A stretch of DNA of 64,000 nucleotides. It comes from Spisula solida (Eukaryota; Mollusca; Bivalvia; Venerida; Mactridae). The notes below the pieces were generated by a model. It was given only the letters and a program-made list of their open reading frames with translations, searched no databases and had not been told where the DNA came from. The stretch spans positions 8,033,201 to 8,097,200 of the forward strand of contig OX365962.1 in NCBI GenBank assembly GCA_947247005.1, written 5' to 3'. A program made the translations under genes and the position numbers. Positions 1-11,284 of this stretch are shown here, piece by piece (position 1 is the stretch's first letter; the number at the start of each line of letters is the position of its first letter).

Positions 1-840
1 AAAAATGGAGCATAATTAGAACAAAATGTTTGATAGTGTTTTTTTTACTCCTACATATGGGTAGGGGTCATGGTGTATGCAAAGTATAAAAGCAATTTGT
101 CAAAGGACTTTGAATAAATAAGAGGTTAAAAAACCTGTACCTGAACTTTAACAAAAGCATTACGCCGACGCTCGGGTGACTGCAATTGATTCCCTTATTC
201 TACGAATAGTGGAGCTAAAACGTTATGCCATGAAATGTATATCACGAGGTCTTGTCAATCACTAAGGTGGATTCAATACAAAAGACGAAGTGAAACATAT
301 TTTCAATGTGTTCGAATTCCACAGCCCTATCATATATGACATTGTTTATTTTTCATTCAATTCTATATTTCGTAACATCTTTATGAAGATGAATGTATTT
401 ACAATAACACCAGTATTAATGAAATGTTTATTAAAACAAAATGCACCTCTCTGACTCTTTGGTCAACGTTCCATATTTGTTCATGAAATGAAAGAATAAC
501 CGGTATTTGATTTGAACATTATTAACTACTCGATCAGGCCTACGGCCTTCCTAGTTAATTCCTACGCGTCAGAACTCCAAACCATTGTATAACAGCCAGT
601 ATACAACGCTTTTACATAGTGTATTCCTTAATTAAACAAGAAGCAGTAACAGACAGCCATATCCCCCACCGAAGGGAAAATAATTGTACCAAAGATAAGT
701 GAATACAAAAAAATTATTTTTATATAATAAGTTATGTGAAAGTTTAGTTTCTATCCAATGAGAAATGTTTCAAACATTCAATTTTTTTTACTATAACCAT
801 TATTACATACAAAATAAACATAGACAACAAAAGCAAACAT
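1..840. other. AT-rich sequence, no gene seen
   Basis: I see no convincing coding region, RNA gene or tandem array here. Reading frames are short and interrupted. It may be intronic or intergenic. Confidence 0.5.
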
Positions 841-1375
841 TACACAAAAAACAGGTTAACGTTGACCTTGATCCAACCAGTCCCACCATCTAGCCCAATT
901 GTTGTCTTCACAAAAGCTACTTCCTACATAGCAAGATTCATCATGATATCGCATTCTCATCTAAAGTTATTGAGCAAAAACAGTTAATCTATTTTCAGTA
1001 ACTGTGACCTTAACCTCCATCAGCCCCCTGTCAATTGCAAGTGACGTGTAAACATAAGTTATAGCACAGATAATTTGACATGAGCCTGACCTTTATGCAT
1101 GAATTAACTACAAGGTTCTTGCGCTGAATATATAAATTTCCGCGAGCAAATCGTGCAATATCGGTCGTTTAGATTTGTGTTGGAATTACACATTGAGCGT
1201 CTTCGTGATACTTCCCGCTTATGAAAACATACAACCGTTATTATAAATATGGACAATATATCAGCGGTGACGTTGACCCCCACTTTCAATGCCAAGTGTT
1301 GTCTTTTCACACAAGCTACCTACAAATCTAGCAGATTACATCATTGTATCTAAACAAGAGGATCATATATCCTGG
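840..1375. repeat. Degenerate dispersed repeat units (GTAACGGTGACCTTGACC family)
   Basis: Three diverged units share the order: a GTAACxGTGACCTTGACC-like opening, a CAAGTG(C/T)TGTCTxCACA stretch and a CTACxTACAxAGCA stretch. Starts are near 850, 996 and 1245. The same unit recurs at about 2590 and 2756. No coding content is visible. Confidence 0.5.
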
Positions 1376-2545
1376 GGCGCTCACCTGCTAAACATGGCCA
1401 AATTTTGAACTTGACGCTAAGGTCATCAAGATAAACATATTGACTAAACTTGATGGAGGTTAAAGCAAAACTGAGGCCTCCAGAGTGTTAAAAAGGTTTT
1501 GCTATTATTTGACATATTGACCTAGTTTTTTACCAACATGACACAACTTCAAACGTGACCTTAAGGTCATCAAGATAGACATTTTGACCAAAGTTGATCG
1601 ATATTAAAGCAAACATAAGGCATCAAGAGTGTTAATTAGGTTTTTCTATTATTTTGACCTAGTTTTTGACCCCACATGACCCAACATCACACTTGCCCTA
1701 GATTTCATTGAGATACAACTACTGACCAAGTTTGGTGAAGATCAAAGCACAAATGTGGCCACCAGAGTGTTAACAAGGTTTTCCTATTATTTGAACTTTT
1801 GACCTAGTTTTTGACCCCACATGACCCGACTTCGAACTTGACCTTAAGGTCATCAAGATAAATATTTTGACCAAGTTCCATGAAAAATGAAGCAAAAATG
1901 TGGCTGCCAGAGCGTTAACAAGGTTACCCTATTATTTGACCTTTTGACCTAGTTTTTGACCCCACATGACCCAACTTCGAACTTGACCTTAAGGTCACCA
2001 AGATAAACATTTGACTAAACTTCATGAAGATTAAAGCAAAAATGTGGCCACCAGTGTGTTAACAAGGTTATCCTATTATTTGACCTTTTGACCTAGTTTT
2101 TGACCCCACATGACCCAACATCACACTTGCCCTAGATTTCATTGAGATACAACTACTGACCAAGTTTGGTGAAGATCAAAGCAAGAATGTGGCCACCAGT
2201 GTGTTAACAAGGTTATCCTATTATTTGACCTTTTGACCTAGTTTTTGACCCTACATGACCCAACATCACACTTGCCCTAGATTACATTGAGATACAACTA
2301 CTGACCAAGTTTGGTGAAGATCAAAGCAAGAATGTGGCCACCAGAGTGTTAACAAGGTTTTGCTATTATTTGACCTTTTGACCCCAAATAACTCAACTTC
2401 TAACTTGACTTGATTTCATTGAGATACAACTACTGACCAAGTTTGATGAAAGTGCTAGAGTGTTAACGGTGAATTGTCTTACAGACGGACGACGGAAAAG
2501 GGACGACGGACAAAAAACAATCACAAAAGAGCTAAAAATGAGCAT
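1376..2545 (+). repeat. Tandem array of ~150-bp units
   Basis: At least seven units repeat the phrases GACCTAGTTTTTGACCCCAC, ATGACCCAAC, ACTTGACCTTAAGGTCA, AAGTTTGGTGAAGATCAAAG and GTTAACAAGGTT. The left end, GGCGCTCACCTG, matches the terminal phrase of the arrays at 6379 and 43322. The right end has the GACGGACGACGG motif followed by AAAAGAGCTAAAAATG, but the terminal hairpin seen in the sister arrays is missing. Confidence 0.7.
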
Positions 2546-2549
2546 AATG

Positions 2550-2880
2550 ACTTTTTTATTTAGGCAGTGGCTAGTCGTCCGGCACCGGTAGTAACGGTTA
2601 CCTTGACGCCCACATATCCCACTTCCATTTGCAAGTGCTGTCTGCACAAAAACTACAAACACAGCAAATTTCACTGTGATATCTCATTCCAAACTAACTG
2701 TCTTAAGTTATCCATCAGAAACAAAACAATAAGCGTAAATGTTTTTTTCTTTTTATAGTAACGGTGACCTTGACCCCCACCGGCCTCACTTCCCATTGAA
2801 AGTGCTGTCTGCACAGAAACTACATACACAGCAGGTTTCATATCCACCAGAAACAAATTGTTTTCTCTATAGCTTACACA
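2550..2880 (+). repeat. Two-unit direct repeat, ~170 bp
   Basis: Units beginning near 2588 and 2756 share GTAACGGT(T/G)ACCTTGAC, AAGTGCTGTCTGCACA, AACTACAxACACAGCA and ATCCA(T/C)CAGAAACAAA. They belong to the same family as the diverged copies at 840-1375. Confidence 0.6.
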
Positions 2881-2884
2881 TATA

Positions 2885-3640
2885 AGAAGGGACATATGTC
2901 AAAAATGGTCGAAATTAAAAACTATGACAGCATGCGCTATTGCATCTCACCAAGGTACATCTGTGAAGGTTTCATCAAAATTCCTGTAGAAATGAAGGAG
3001 GGGTTTCACACAGAAGAATTTTCTCTATATCCAACATATATTAACAAAATAAACAAAGGGTCATAATTCTGTCAAAAATGGCCGAAATAAAAAATCATGA
3101 CAATATGCCCTAGGGCAACTCATATTAATACTTCTTTAAAGGTTTTGACAAAATTCCCTAAGAAATGGAAGAGGAGTTGCACACAGAAGAATTTTCTCTA
3201 TATCCGACATAATAGTATGTACAAAATAAACAAAGGGCTATAATTCTGTCAAAAATGGCCGAAATAAAAAATCCTGACAAAATTCCCTAAGAAATGGAGG
3301 AGTTGCACACAGAAGAGTTTATCATTTTCTCTATATCCAACAAAGGTACAAAATAAACAAAGGGCCATAATTATGTAAAAAATGGCGGAAATGCAAAACC
3401 CTGACAATATGCGTTTGTGCACCACATTACTGTACTTCTGTAAATGTTTTGAAAAATTCCATTAGAAATGTAGGAGGAGTTGCACACAGAAGAGTTTATA
3501 GGTAAAAAATAAACAAAGGGCAATAACTCTGTCAAAAATGGTTGGAAAAAAATCCTGACAATATGCGCTGGGGGACATCATAGCAGTTATTCTGTGAAAG
3601 TTTTGTCAAAATCCCTTAAGAAATATAGGAGGAGTTGCAA
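2885..3640 (+). repeat. Tandem array of ~130-180-bp units
   Basis: About four units repeat CTGTCAAAAATGGCCGAAAT, CTGACAATATGC, AAATTCC(C/T)TAAGAAATG, GAGGAGTTGCACACAGAAGA and AAAATAAACAAAGGG. The units are non-coding. The right edge runs into GGACCGAGGGACTGACG, an end phrase similar to the other arrays. Confidence 0.65.
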
Positions 3641-3899
3641 ACAGTTCGGACCGAGGGACTGACGCCTACCATTACCATATCCACTCGCCTTCGGCAGGGG
3701 ATAATGAATGACTAACAATACTAACAAGACTGTGTTCAATACACGCTTATGTCCCATTGACAGCCTAGTCCATAAAAAAGCTATGTCAATCAGGGGCCAT
3801 AATTCTGTTAAAATGTTGGATAGGGTTTTATGACTTTGACAATGTAAGTGGCTATGAATGATGGTAAACAAGTATGTCAAGTGTGAAGACAACGCCTTG

Positions 3900-4320
3900 A
3901 GGTATGACGAAATTATATAATTAGTTCATAATTGGACGCTTAATTAGTCTAAGTCCAAAATTAGGTCAAGGTGAAGGTCAGAAAGAGGTCATCGGTATAG
4001 GTTGCTAAGGTATGTGGAGAATGTTCAAATACAACATCCATGCAAGTATGAAAGCTTTGTATCAAGCCATAGTAGTGCTGGAAGAAACGGTCAATTTGGG
4101 TTAACCAGGAATTTGGCCCTTCAATAAGTCTAAGTCCAAAATTAGGTCAAGGTGAAGGTCAAAATTGGATTAGGTGATACAGGCGCCCGGACAGTGTTCA
4201 TATACAACATCCATGCAAGTATGAAAGCTTTGTAGCAAGCCATATTAATGCTAGAAGAAACGGTAAATTAGTGTTAACTAGACTGACTGACGAACGAACA
4301 GGTGAATCACTATACGGGGG
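3900..4320 (+). repeat. Two-unit tandem repeat, ~180 bp
   Basis: Units at about 3942 and 4123 repeat TCTAAGTCCAAAATTAGGTC, AAGGTGAAGGTCA, ACAACATCCATGCAAGTATG and GAAGAAACGGT. The array ends in GACTGACTGACGAACGAACA, again resembling the ends of neighbouring arrays. Confidence 0.65.
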
Positions 4321-4757
4321 CATAAAAACATGATTTGTTCGTAATTTGTTCATCACTTTGGTGGCATTTGTTAGTGTTACACATTTTTTGTTAAGGATAT
4401 CACACTTTTTCAACATTATGCATTCTGTTGTGACTATGCAAATTACTTTTGTCTGAGAAAGTAGTTTCATTAACATCACCCTTATATTGTGTTTTACCAG
4501 TATGTTTTCTGGTGTGACGACGCAAATGACTTAACTGTGCAGAAGCATATCCGCAAATATCGCACTTGTGTGGTTTTTCACCAGTATGTATTCTCATGTG
4601 ACACTTCAGACCATTTTTGTCTGTGAATGCAGTTCCACAAACATCACACTTATATGGTTTTTCACCTGTATGTCTTCTTCGGTGGTACTTCAAACCATTA
4701 CTGTGTTGATAGCTAGTTCCGCAAATATCACACTTGTATGGTTTTTCACCAGTATGT
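4300..4757 (-). pseudogene. Out-of-frame 3' continuation of ZNF-A with eroding fingers
   Basis: Downstream of the frameshift at about 4757 the zinc-finger reading continues in another frame down to a stop at 4400. Three fingers look usable: [19 protein letters not shown], then [17 protein letters not shown], then CDICGYASAQLSHLRRH. A fourth has lost both cysteines (YKGDVNETTF). After a second shift near 4400, a further remnant beginning KCDI and containing LTNATKVMNK can be followed to about 4310. This is the decayed tail of the gene ending at 4690. Confidence 0.75.
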
Positions 4758-6006
4758 CTCTCATGTGACCTAGCAGATTACCTTTGTCTTTGAAAGTAGT
4801 TCCACAAACATCACACTTATGTGGTTTTTCACCGGTATGTATTCTTTGGTGACGATTTAAATCTCCTTTATTAGTGAATGCAGTTCCACAAACATCACAA
4901 ATGAATGGTTTTTCACCAGTGTGTATTCTTAAGTGGCAATTCAAATTACCTAACTGTGCAAAAGCAGATCCACAAACATCACACTTATATGGTTTTTCAC
5001 CAGTATGTATTCTCATGTGAAGCTTCAGACTTTGTTTGTCTGCGACCGTTTTTCCACATACATTACACTTAATATGTGGTTTAACTTTTTCACTAGTGTG
5101 TATTATAAAGTGTCGATTCAAATTACCAATCTGTGTAAAAGCGGATCCGCAAACATTGCAATTATATGGTTTTTCACCAGTATGTATTCTCATGTGAAAC
5201 TTCAGACTTTGTTTGTCTGCGACCGTTGTTCCGCAAACATTACACTTAATATGTGCTTTAACCTTTTCACTAGTGTGTATTATATGGTGGCGATTCAAAT
5301 TACCCATCTGTGTAAAAGCAGATCCGCAGACTTCACACTTATATGGTTTTTCACCAGTATGAATTCTCATGTGAAACTTCAGAGTTTGTTTTTCTCTGAC
5401 AGTTATTCCACATATATTACAGTTATATGGTTTTTCACCAGTGTGTATTCTGAAGTGGCGTTTCAAATTACCTTTATTAGTGAATTCAGTTCCACAAACA
5501 TCACACTTACAAGGTTTTTCACCAGTATGTTTTCTGGAATGAGTATTCAGATTACTTTTGCCGGAGAATGCAATTCCACAAACATCACACTTATAAGGTT
5601 TCTCACCAGTATGACTTCTGGTGTGAAGACGCAAATGACCAATCTGTGTGAAAGCAGATCCGCAAACATCGCACTTATATGGTTTTTCACCAGTATGTAT
5701 TCTCATGTGAAGCTTCAGACCTTGTTTATCCCTGACCGTAGTTCCGCAAACATCACACTTATATGGTTTTTCACCAGTATGTATTCTGATGTGACCGCGC
5801 AAATGACCAATCTGTGTAAAAGCAGATCCGCAAACATCACACTTATATGGTTTTTCACCCGTATGAATTCTCACGTGATATTTCAGATGAATAGCCCATG
5901 TGAAGGAAGAGCCACATACACCACATATAAAAGGTTTACTACCAGATAACTTTAACATACTTTTCTTCCGTTGATCACTCAGCCCACTCTCAGATTCACC
6001 GTTCAT
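4690..6006 (-). CDS. ZNF-A: C2H2 zinc-finger protein, frameshifted at its 3' end
   Basis: This is a probable nuclear DNA-binding protein of the C2H2 family; its target is unknown. After an N-terminal motif (residues 1-25, ending LKLSGSKP) come 13 complete fingers joined by TGEKP linkers, with a 14th cut off before its last histidine. Fingers 3, 7, 9 and 11 carry Val instead of the core Phe (CGTTV type) and mostly alternate with SAFTQ(I/M)G fingers. Two linkers are lengthened (TSEKVKAH and TSEKVKPH), which suggests duplication in two-finger steps. The start is chosen because ATG lies 11 nt after a splice acceptor (AG at 6018-6019), as in five paralogs. A one-base loss at about 4757 replaces the end of the protein with about 22 unrelated residues. 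It could be a pseudogene, a shortened functional gene or a sequencing error. Confidence 0.85.
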   Translation of the reverse strand: MNGESESGLSDQRKKSMLKLSGSKPFICGVCGSSFTWAIHLKYHVRIHTGEKPYKCDVCGSAFTQIGHLRGHIRIHTGEKPYKCDVCGTTVRDKQGLKLHMRIHTGEKPYKCDVCGSAFTQIGHLRLHTRSHTGEKPYKCDVCGIAFSGKSNLNTHSRKHTGEKPCKCDVCGTEFTNKGNLKRHFRIHTGEKPYNCNICGITVREKQTLKFHMRIHTGEKPYKCEVCGSAFTQMGNLNRHHIIHTSEKVKAHIKCNVCGTTVADKQSLKFHMRIHTGEKPYNCNVCGSAFTQIGNLNRHFIIHTSEKVKPHIKCNVCGKTVADKQSLKLHMRIHTGEKPYKCDVCGSAFAQLGNLNCHLRIHTGEKPFICDVCGTAFTNKGDLNRHQRIHTGEKPHKCDVCGTTFKDKGNLLGHMRDILVKNHTSVIFAELAINTVMV

Positions 6007-6019
6007 TTTAGCAGAACCT

Positions 6020-6378
6020 GTAATTAATATAATATAGCATAGTGTTATGTAAGAAGAAACACACCGTATGTGTAATGACCCATAATGACTTACTACAAAG
6101 ATGCACTGGAAGAAATGGTATTGTTATGGTATTCTAGACTGATGACCATCTCCTTCCAATCATATCCTAACATTAGCTACATTCCTTCACACTGTTAAGA
6201 GATTTGACTACACCCCGCAAAATGTCATGTTCAAATGGCGCACAATGATGTCGCATAGTTTGTCCAATGAAACTATAACTAGCCACCACAGGAGACTTTC
6301 AACGCACTTTTATATTTCTCGTTCCATTGCTTATCTGTGAGTGAAATATTCTAAGAGTAACAAGGGCAGATAACTCAA
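6020..6378. other. Upstream/intron sequence of ZNF-A
   Basis: This lies immediately 5' of the ZNF-A acceptor on the minus strand. It shares the AATATAGCAT phrase (plus-strand reading) with the same position upstream of B and C. No further feature is seen. Confidence 0.4.
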
Positions 6379-7456
6379 CAAGAGGGCCCAAAGGGCCCTA
6401 GGTCGCTCACCTGTCGAACTTGACCTAAATTTTGTTGAGATGATCATTGTGACCAAGTTTCATACAGATTAGGCCAATATTGTGACCTCTAGTGACTACA
6501 CAAGGTTTTCATATGATTTGACCTAATGACCCTAGTTTTTGACCCCAGATAAACCAATATCTAACTTGACCTAGATGTTGTTGAGATGATCATTGTGACA
6601 TAGTTTCATAAGGATCAAGCCAAAATTGTGACCTCTAGTGACTACACAAGGTTTTTCTATTATTTAACCTTGTGACCTAGTTTTTGACCCCGGATGACCC
6701 AATATCGAACTTGACCTAGATTTTGTTAAGATGATCATTGTGATCAAGTTTCATAAAGATAAGGTAGAAACTGTGACCTCTAGTGACTACACAAGGTTTT
6801 TCTATGATTTGACCATGTGACCTAGTTTTTGACCCCAGATGACCCAATATCAAACTTGACCTAGATTTTGTTGAGATGATCATTGTGATCAAGTTTCATA
6901 AAGATTTAGTCACAATTGTGACCTCTAGTGACTACACAAGGTTTTTCTATGAGTTGACCTTGTGACCTAGTTTTTGACGCCGGACGACCCAATATCGAAC
7001 TTGACCTAGATTTTGTTAAGATGATCACTGTGATCAAGTTTCATAAAGATAAGGTAAAAACTGTGACCTCTAGTGACTACACAAGGTTTTTCTATGATTT
7101 GACCATGTGACCTTGTTTTTGACCCCAGATGACCCAATATCGAACTTGACCTAGATTTTGTTGAAATGATCATTGTGACCAAGTTTCATAAAGATTAAGT
7201 CAAAATTGTGACCTCTAGTGACTACATAAGGTTTTTCTATGATTTGACCTAGTGACCTAGTTTTTGACCCCTGATGACCCAATATCGAACTGGCCTAGAT
7301 TTTATTGACATGATCATTGTGACCAAGTTTCATAAAGATTAGGCTAAAATTGTGACCTCTAGTGTCTACACAAGCCAATTGTTGACGGACGGACGGACGA
7401 CGGACGAAGAGTGATCACAAAAGCTCACTCTGTCACTTTGTGACAGGTGAGCTAAA
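6379..7456 (+). repeat. Hairpin-ended tandem-unit element, ~140-bp units
   Basis: The left end has a GGGCCC-AAA-GGGCCC hairpin (6384-6398) followed by GCTCACCTGTC. About seven units follow, each with GACCTAGTTTTTGACCCCAG, ATGACCCAATATCGAACTTG, TTGTTGAGATGATCATTGTG and ACCTCTAGTGACTACACAAG. The right end has a GACGGACGGACGACGG run and a terminal hairpin at 7422-7453. The inverted GCTCACCTGTC/GACAGGTGAGC pair defines the element. It is non-coding. Confidence 0.8.
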
Positions 7457-7950
7457 AATATGCATCATAGGGTTACCCGCAGTATGGACTGCCTTTGTGG
7501 TGGTGATTAACTGTGTTGATCGAAGTTTCAGGTGAAAAATCAGAAAAGGGAAATAATGCTTATAAAATGCTGGATAGATTTGTTTCCTCTTATCAACTAG
7601 TAGATGTACATGTAGGTAATCATATTCCACAGGTGAATTGACTTTTTTAAAAGTTGTATGTGATAGTGTTTGAGAAAGTTCAGTTTATGTGTAAAATGTG
7701 TCACTATATCTATGTCCATGGTTCTAAATCAAAACAAGGGCAGATAACTCCATCAATATAGGTAACAGATAACCAGCCTTGCCTGTATATACTTTCTTTG
7801 TGATGGTGAATAACTTTGTTGAGTTTGAAGTGGATACCTTTGATAGTCTTTGAGAAAAGGACTCTGACAAAAAAACTTAAACAACACAGACGCTGACGAT
7901 CCCGTGACGATAATAGCTTGACTTTTTTTCTTCAAAAAGTCAAGCTAATA
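7457..7950 (+). repeat. Second hairpin-ended repeat element, different body
   Basis: The body contains two diverged copies of a TGGTGATTAACTGTGTTGA / TGGTGAATAACTTTGTTGA unit (about 7500 and 7803). It ends with GACGCTGACGATCCCGTGACG and a hairpin at 7915-7946 (AGCTTGACTTTTT / AAAAAGTCAAGCT) followed by AATA. The body differs from the 6379 element but the 3' architecture is the same. Confidence 0.6.
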
Positions 7951-8127
7951 AATGAAGATATCACCCTCATATGGTAAATCACAAATAACCGCAACGGATA
8001 TGAGGTTACGAAAGCTGGTACCCGGTGTACAGTTGTTACAGCAAACACAGATATCAATACCTGTGATGTCATATCCCTTGTGGCTAAACATGGCTGCTGC
8101 ACAACCTTCTCCACACATAGTGTACAC
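7945..8127 (-). CDS. Cys-rich exon-like ORF, unrecognised domain
   Basis: An open frame of about 60 codons encodes a Cys-rich peptide with the phrase EGCAAAMFSHKGYDITGIDI followed by CVCCNNC. A second ORF in the window (53574-53882, minus) contains the related phrase EGWEAVMFSRNGYD, also followed by clustered Cys. Shared spacing of EG-x(2)-A-x-MFS-x(2)-GYD suggests a real protein family or a domesticated repeat rather than chance. I do not recognise the domain. No signal peptide is evident, and it would be an internal or terminal exon. Expression is unproven. It directly abuts the 3' hairpin of the repeat at 7457-7950, so it could instead be sequence carried by that repeat. Confidence 0.3.
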   Translation of the reverse strand: MYTMCGEGCAAAMFSHKGYDITGIDICVCCNNCTPGTSFRNLISVAVICDLPYEGDIFIY

Positions 8128-8603
8128 TCAGATGATTTGCGCTGAGATAATTTGAAACCATGTGCCCACGTGAATGATTAAGGATAATAGAACAATTACC
8201 TAAATAGCCCTAAAGTAAAATTTGAAATGCATACTTATGTACCATACAAGAGGGCCCAAAGGGCCCTAGGTCGCTCACCTGTCGTACTAGTGCATGCACA
8301 TTTTCTGAATAAAATTTAAGGAAATTCATTTGCAAGTTTTTTAATGATTTGACCATGTGACCTTGTTTTTGACCCCAGATGACCCAAAATCAAATTTGGC
8401 CTAGATTTTGTTGACAGGATCATTGTGAAAAAGTTTCATAAAGAGTACGTTGAAATTGTAACCTCTGGTAACTACACAAGATTTTTCTATGATTTGACCT
8501 ATAATTTAAACAAAATATTTTGGGAAAAATATTTTCCTCCATATAACTGTCATAAAGACAAAACAATACCTAATTACTAAAAAAATAAAAATAAAATTAA
8601 TTA

Positions 8604-8690
8604 TGGTTCCAGTGGGGTTTGAACCCACGACCCTCAGGAAAATGTCTACGCTGCCTACAGCTCTTTGATTTCCACTTAACCGTTACAATT
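8604..8690 (-). repeat. tRNA-like short repeat (SINE head or pseudo-tRNA)
   Basis: The minus strand shows a T-arm-like GTGGGTTCAAACCCCAC with a B-box match. It is followed by a TGGAACC acceptor-like stretch and preceded by an A-box-like GGTTAAGTGG. The acceptor halves do not pair well, so it is not called as a functional tRNA. Confidence 0.45.
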
Positions 8691-8837
8691 CACACCCTGC
8701 TTAAAATACTAGAATATTTTGATATTTGACCTTTACAAAACTGCTGTGAACCCTGATACACATTTTCATTGGTTGATGAAAGTTTACTTGTATGTATAGA
8801 GAGTATAGAGTTATAGCAGAGAGTTTAGTGACCATGA

Positions 8838-8905
8838 AAAAAGAGTATATTAAGTCAGACAGGGAAGGCAGCACTCAACTTAACCAGCTGAGTGACCATG
8901 AAGAC
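8838..8905 (-). repeat. Dispersed repeat (GTGCTCGGCTGGTTAAG family), minus copy
   Basis: The phrase TTAAGTCAGACAGGGAAGGC followed by AGCACTCAACTTAACCAGC is the reverse complement of repeats at about 29335-29590, 34395-34632 and 40140-40340. Confidence 0.6.
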
Positions 8906-9149
8906 TACATGTTGAAAGGTTTAAAACAAGGTTTTTCTATAATTTGACCTAGTGAGCTAGTTTTTGACCTCAGATGACCTCAGATTGACCTAGATTTTGT
9001 TGAGATGATCATTGTGACCAAGTTTCATAAAGATTAGGCCAAAATTGTAACCTCTAGAGAGGACACAACCCAATTGTTGACGGACGGACGACGGACGAAG
9101 TGTGATCACAAAAGCTCACTCTGTCACTTTGTGACAGGTGAGCTAATAA

Positions 9150-9417
9150 AACAAAAGCACCGCCTTGCGGGTGCAGACCCTCATCTGATCATTGTCACTG
9201 TAAAAAAGGCCCATTACCCTTGCATAAAGTAGGGCAGTGTTATGAGTCTTGCTTAAAAAAGTGAGCAATTGATGGTGAAAAAGAGGGACAATAACTCTTG
9301 CAAAATGCTGATCAGAGATATGGGTCATGCTTGACATGGTCAGGTATTGATGGTGAATAAGTGTTGAAAGTTTCAAAGAAATAACTCGGATAGTTTAGGA
9401 GAAAAGTGGACCTCAAC
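9150..9417 (+). repeat. Fragment of the ~165-bp unit family
   Basis: Repeats of GAGTCTTGCTT, GCAAAATGC(T/A)GATCAGAG and GGTCAGGTATTGATGGTGAA match the longer array at 9994-11240. Confidence 0.55.
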
Positions 9418-9993
9418 ACAACAAGAGGGCCCAAAGGGCCCTAGGTCGCTCACCTGTCGAACTTTACCTAGATTTTGTTGAGATGATCATTGTGACCAAG
9501 TTTTATACAGATTAGGCAAATAGTGTGACCTCTAGTGACTACAAAAGGTTTTTATATGATTTGACCTAATGACCTAGTTTTTGACCCCAGATAAACCAAT
9601 ATCGACTTTAACCTATATTTTGTTTAGATGATCATTGTGACCAAGTTTTGTAAAGATCAGGCCAAAACTGTGACCTCTAGTGACTACACAAGGTTTTTCT
9701 ATGATTTAACCTTGTGACCTAGTTTTTGACACCGGATGACCCGATATCGAACATGACCTAGATTTTGTTAGGATGAGTATTGTGACCAAGTTTCATAAAG
9801 ATTAAGTCAAAATTGTGACCTCTAGTGACTACATAAGGTTTTTCTATGATTTGACCTAGTGACCTAGTTTTTTACCCCAGATGATCCAATATCAAACTTG
9901 GCCTAGATTTTGTTGAGATGATCATTGTGACCAAGTTTCATAAAGATTAGGCTAAAATTGTGACCTCTAGTGTCTACACAAGCCAATTGTAAG
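9418..9993 (+). repeat. Hairpin-ended array lacking its 3' end
   Basis: It starts with the GGGCCC-AAA-GGGCCC hairpin (9427-9441) and contains about four ~140-bp units. It stops at ACAAGCCAATTGT, where the 165-bp unit array begins, so the GACGG run and the terminal hairpin are absent. Confidence 0.7.
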
Positions 9994-11240
9994 TGTACTA
10001 AGGGACAATTACTCTTGCAAAATGCAGATCAGAGTAATGAGTCTTGCTTGACATGGTCAGGTATTGATGGTGAACAAGTATTGTAAGTTTCAAAGCAATA
10101 GCCCACATAGTGTATGAGAAAAGAGAACCTAAACACAGAACTTAACCATGGAATTTTCTGAGTCCAAAAAGGGGCAATATCTCAAACAAGCTGCAGATCA
10201 GAGTTATGGTGCTTGCTTAACCTGGTCAGGTATTGATCATGAACAAGTGTTGAAAGTTTCAAAGGAATATCCTACATAGTGTATGAGAAAAGTGGACCTA
10301 AATACAAAACTTAACCAAGGAACTTTGAGTCCAAAAAGGGGCAATAACTCACACAAAATGCAGATCAGAGTTATGGTTCTTGTTTGATATGGTCAGGTAT
10401 TAATCATAAACAAGCGTTGAAAGTTTCAAAGTAATAGCGTACATAGTGTATGAGAAAAGTGGTCCTAAACACAAAACTTAACCAAATTATTTTCTGAGTC
10501 CAAAAAGGGGCAATAACTCACACAAAATGCAGATCAGAGTTATGGTTCTTGCTTGACAGGGTCAGGTATTGACCATGAACAAGTGTTGAAAGTTTCAAAG
10601 CAATAGCCCATATAGTGTTTGAGAAAAGTGGACCTAAACACAAAACTTAACCAAGGAATGTTGAGTCCAAAAAGGGCAATACCTCACACAAAATGCAGTT
10701 CAGAGTTATGGTTCTTGCTTGACTTGGTCAGGTATTGATCATGAACAAGTGTTGAAAGTTTCAAAGCAATATCCTACATAGTGTATGAGAAAAGTGGACC
10801 TAAACACAAAACTTAACCAAGGAATTTTCTGAGTCCAAAAACGGGCAATAACTCACACAAAATGCACATCAGAGTTATGGTTCTTGCTTGAAAGGGTCAG
10901 GTATTGACCATGAACAAGTGTTGAAAGTTTCAAAGCAATAGCCCATATAATGTTTGAGAAAAGTGGACCTAAACACAAAACTTAACCAAGGAGTTTTCTA
11001 TGTCTAATAAGGGGCAATAACTCATTCAACATGCAGATCAGAGTTATGGGTCTTGCTTTATAGGCTCAGGACTGGTATTGATGGTGAACAAGTGTTGCAA
11101 GTATCAAAGCAATAGCTTTGATAGTTTATGAAAAAGTTTACCTAAACACAAAACTAAACCAAGGCATTTTATTTTTATCAAGCCGACGCCGATCAAGTGA
11201 TGTCAATAACTCATCTTTTTTTCAAAAATCAGATGAGCTA
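9994..11240 (+). repeat. Tandem array of ~165-bp units with terminal hairpin
   Basis: About seven units carry AAAATGCAGATCAGAGTTATG, CTTGCTTGACATGGTCAGG, GAACAAGTGTTGAAAGTTTC, TGTATGAGAAAAGTGGACCT and AACTTAACCAAGG. The array ends with AAGCCGACGCCGATC and a hairpin (CTCATCT/AGATGAG, about 11209-11239) followed by AAAAATG, parallel to the other arrays. Confidence 0.75.
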
Positions 11241-11284
11241 AAAATGAAATTTATAGTAAAATTTGTAATAATCATAAGTAATAC

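Larger units (their letters stand above)
8240..9147 (+). repeat. Hairpin-ended array split by an insertion
   Basis: The left end (GGGCCC hairpin at 8252-8266) and right hairpin (9113-9144) match the 6379 element. The unit sequence is interrupted from about 8509 to 8930 by unrelated DNA that contains a tRNA-like repeat and a dispersed repeat. It resumes with GGTTTTTCTATAATTTGACC. Confidence 0.7.

Noticed and set aside
5005..5949. 314-codon open frame antisense to ZNF-A, and similar frames antisense to B, C, D, E and F
   Set aside because: They mirror the 84-bp finger period (repeated [13 protein letters not shown] peptides) and have no independent start, motif or splice signal. They are shadows of the finger repeats.
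6379..7456. Helitron
   Set aside because: The 3' end CTAA with a nearby hairpin is suggestive, but the hairpin includes the terminus, both ends are inverted copies, and no 5' TC or insertion between A and T could be shown.
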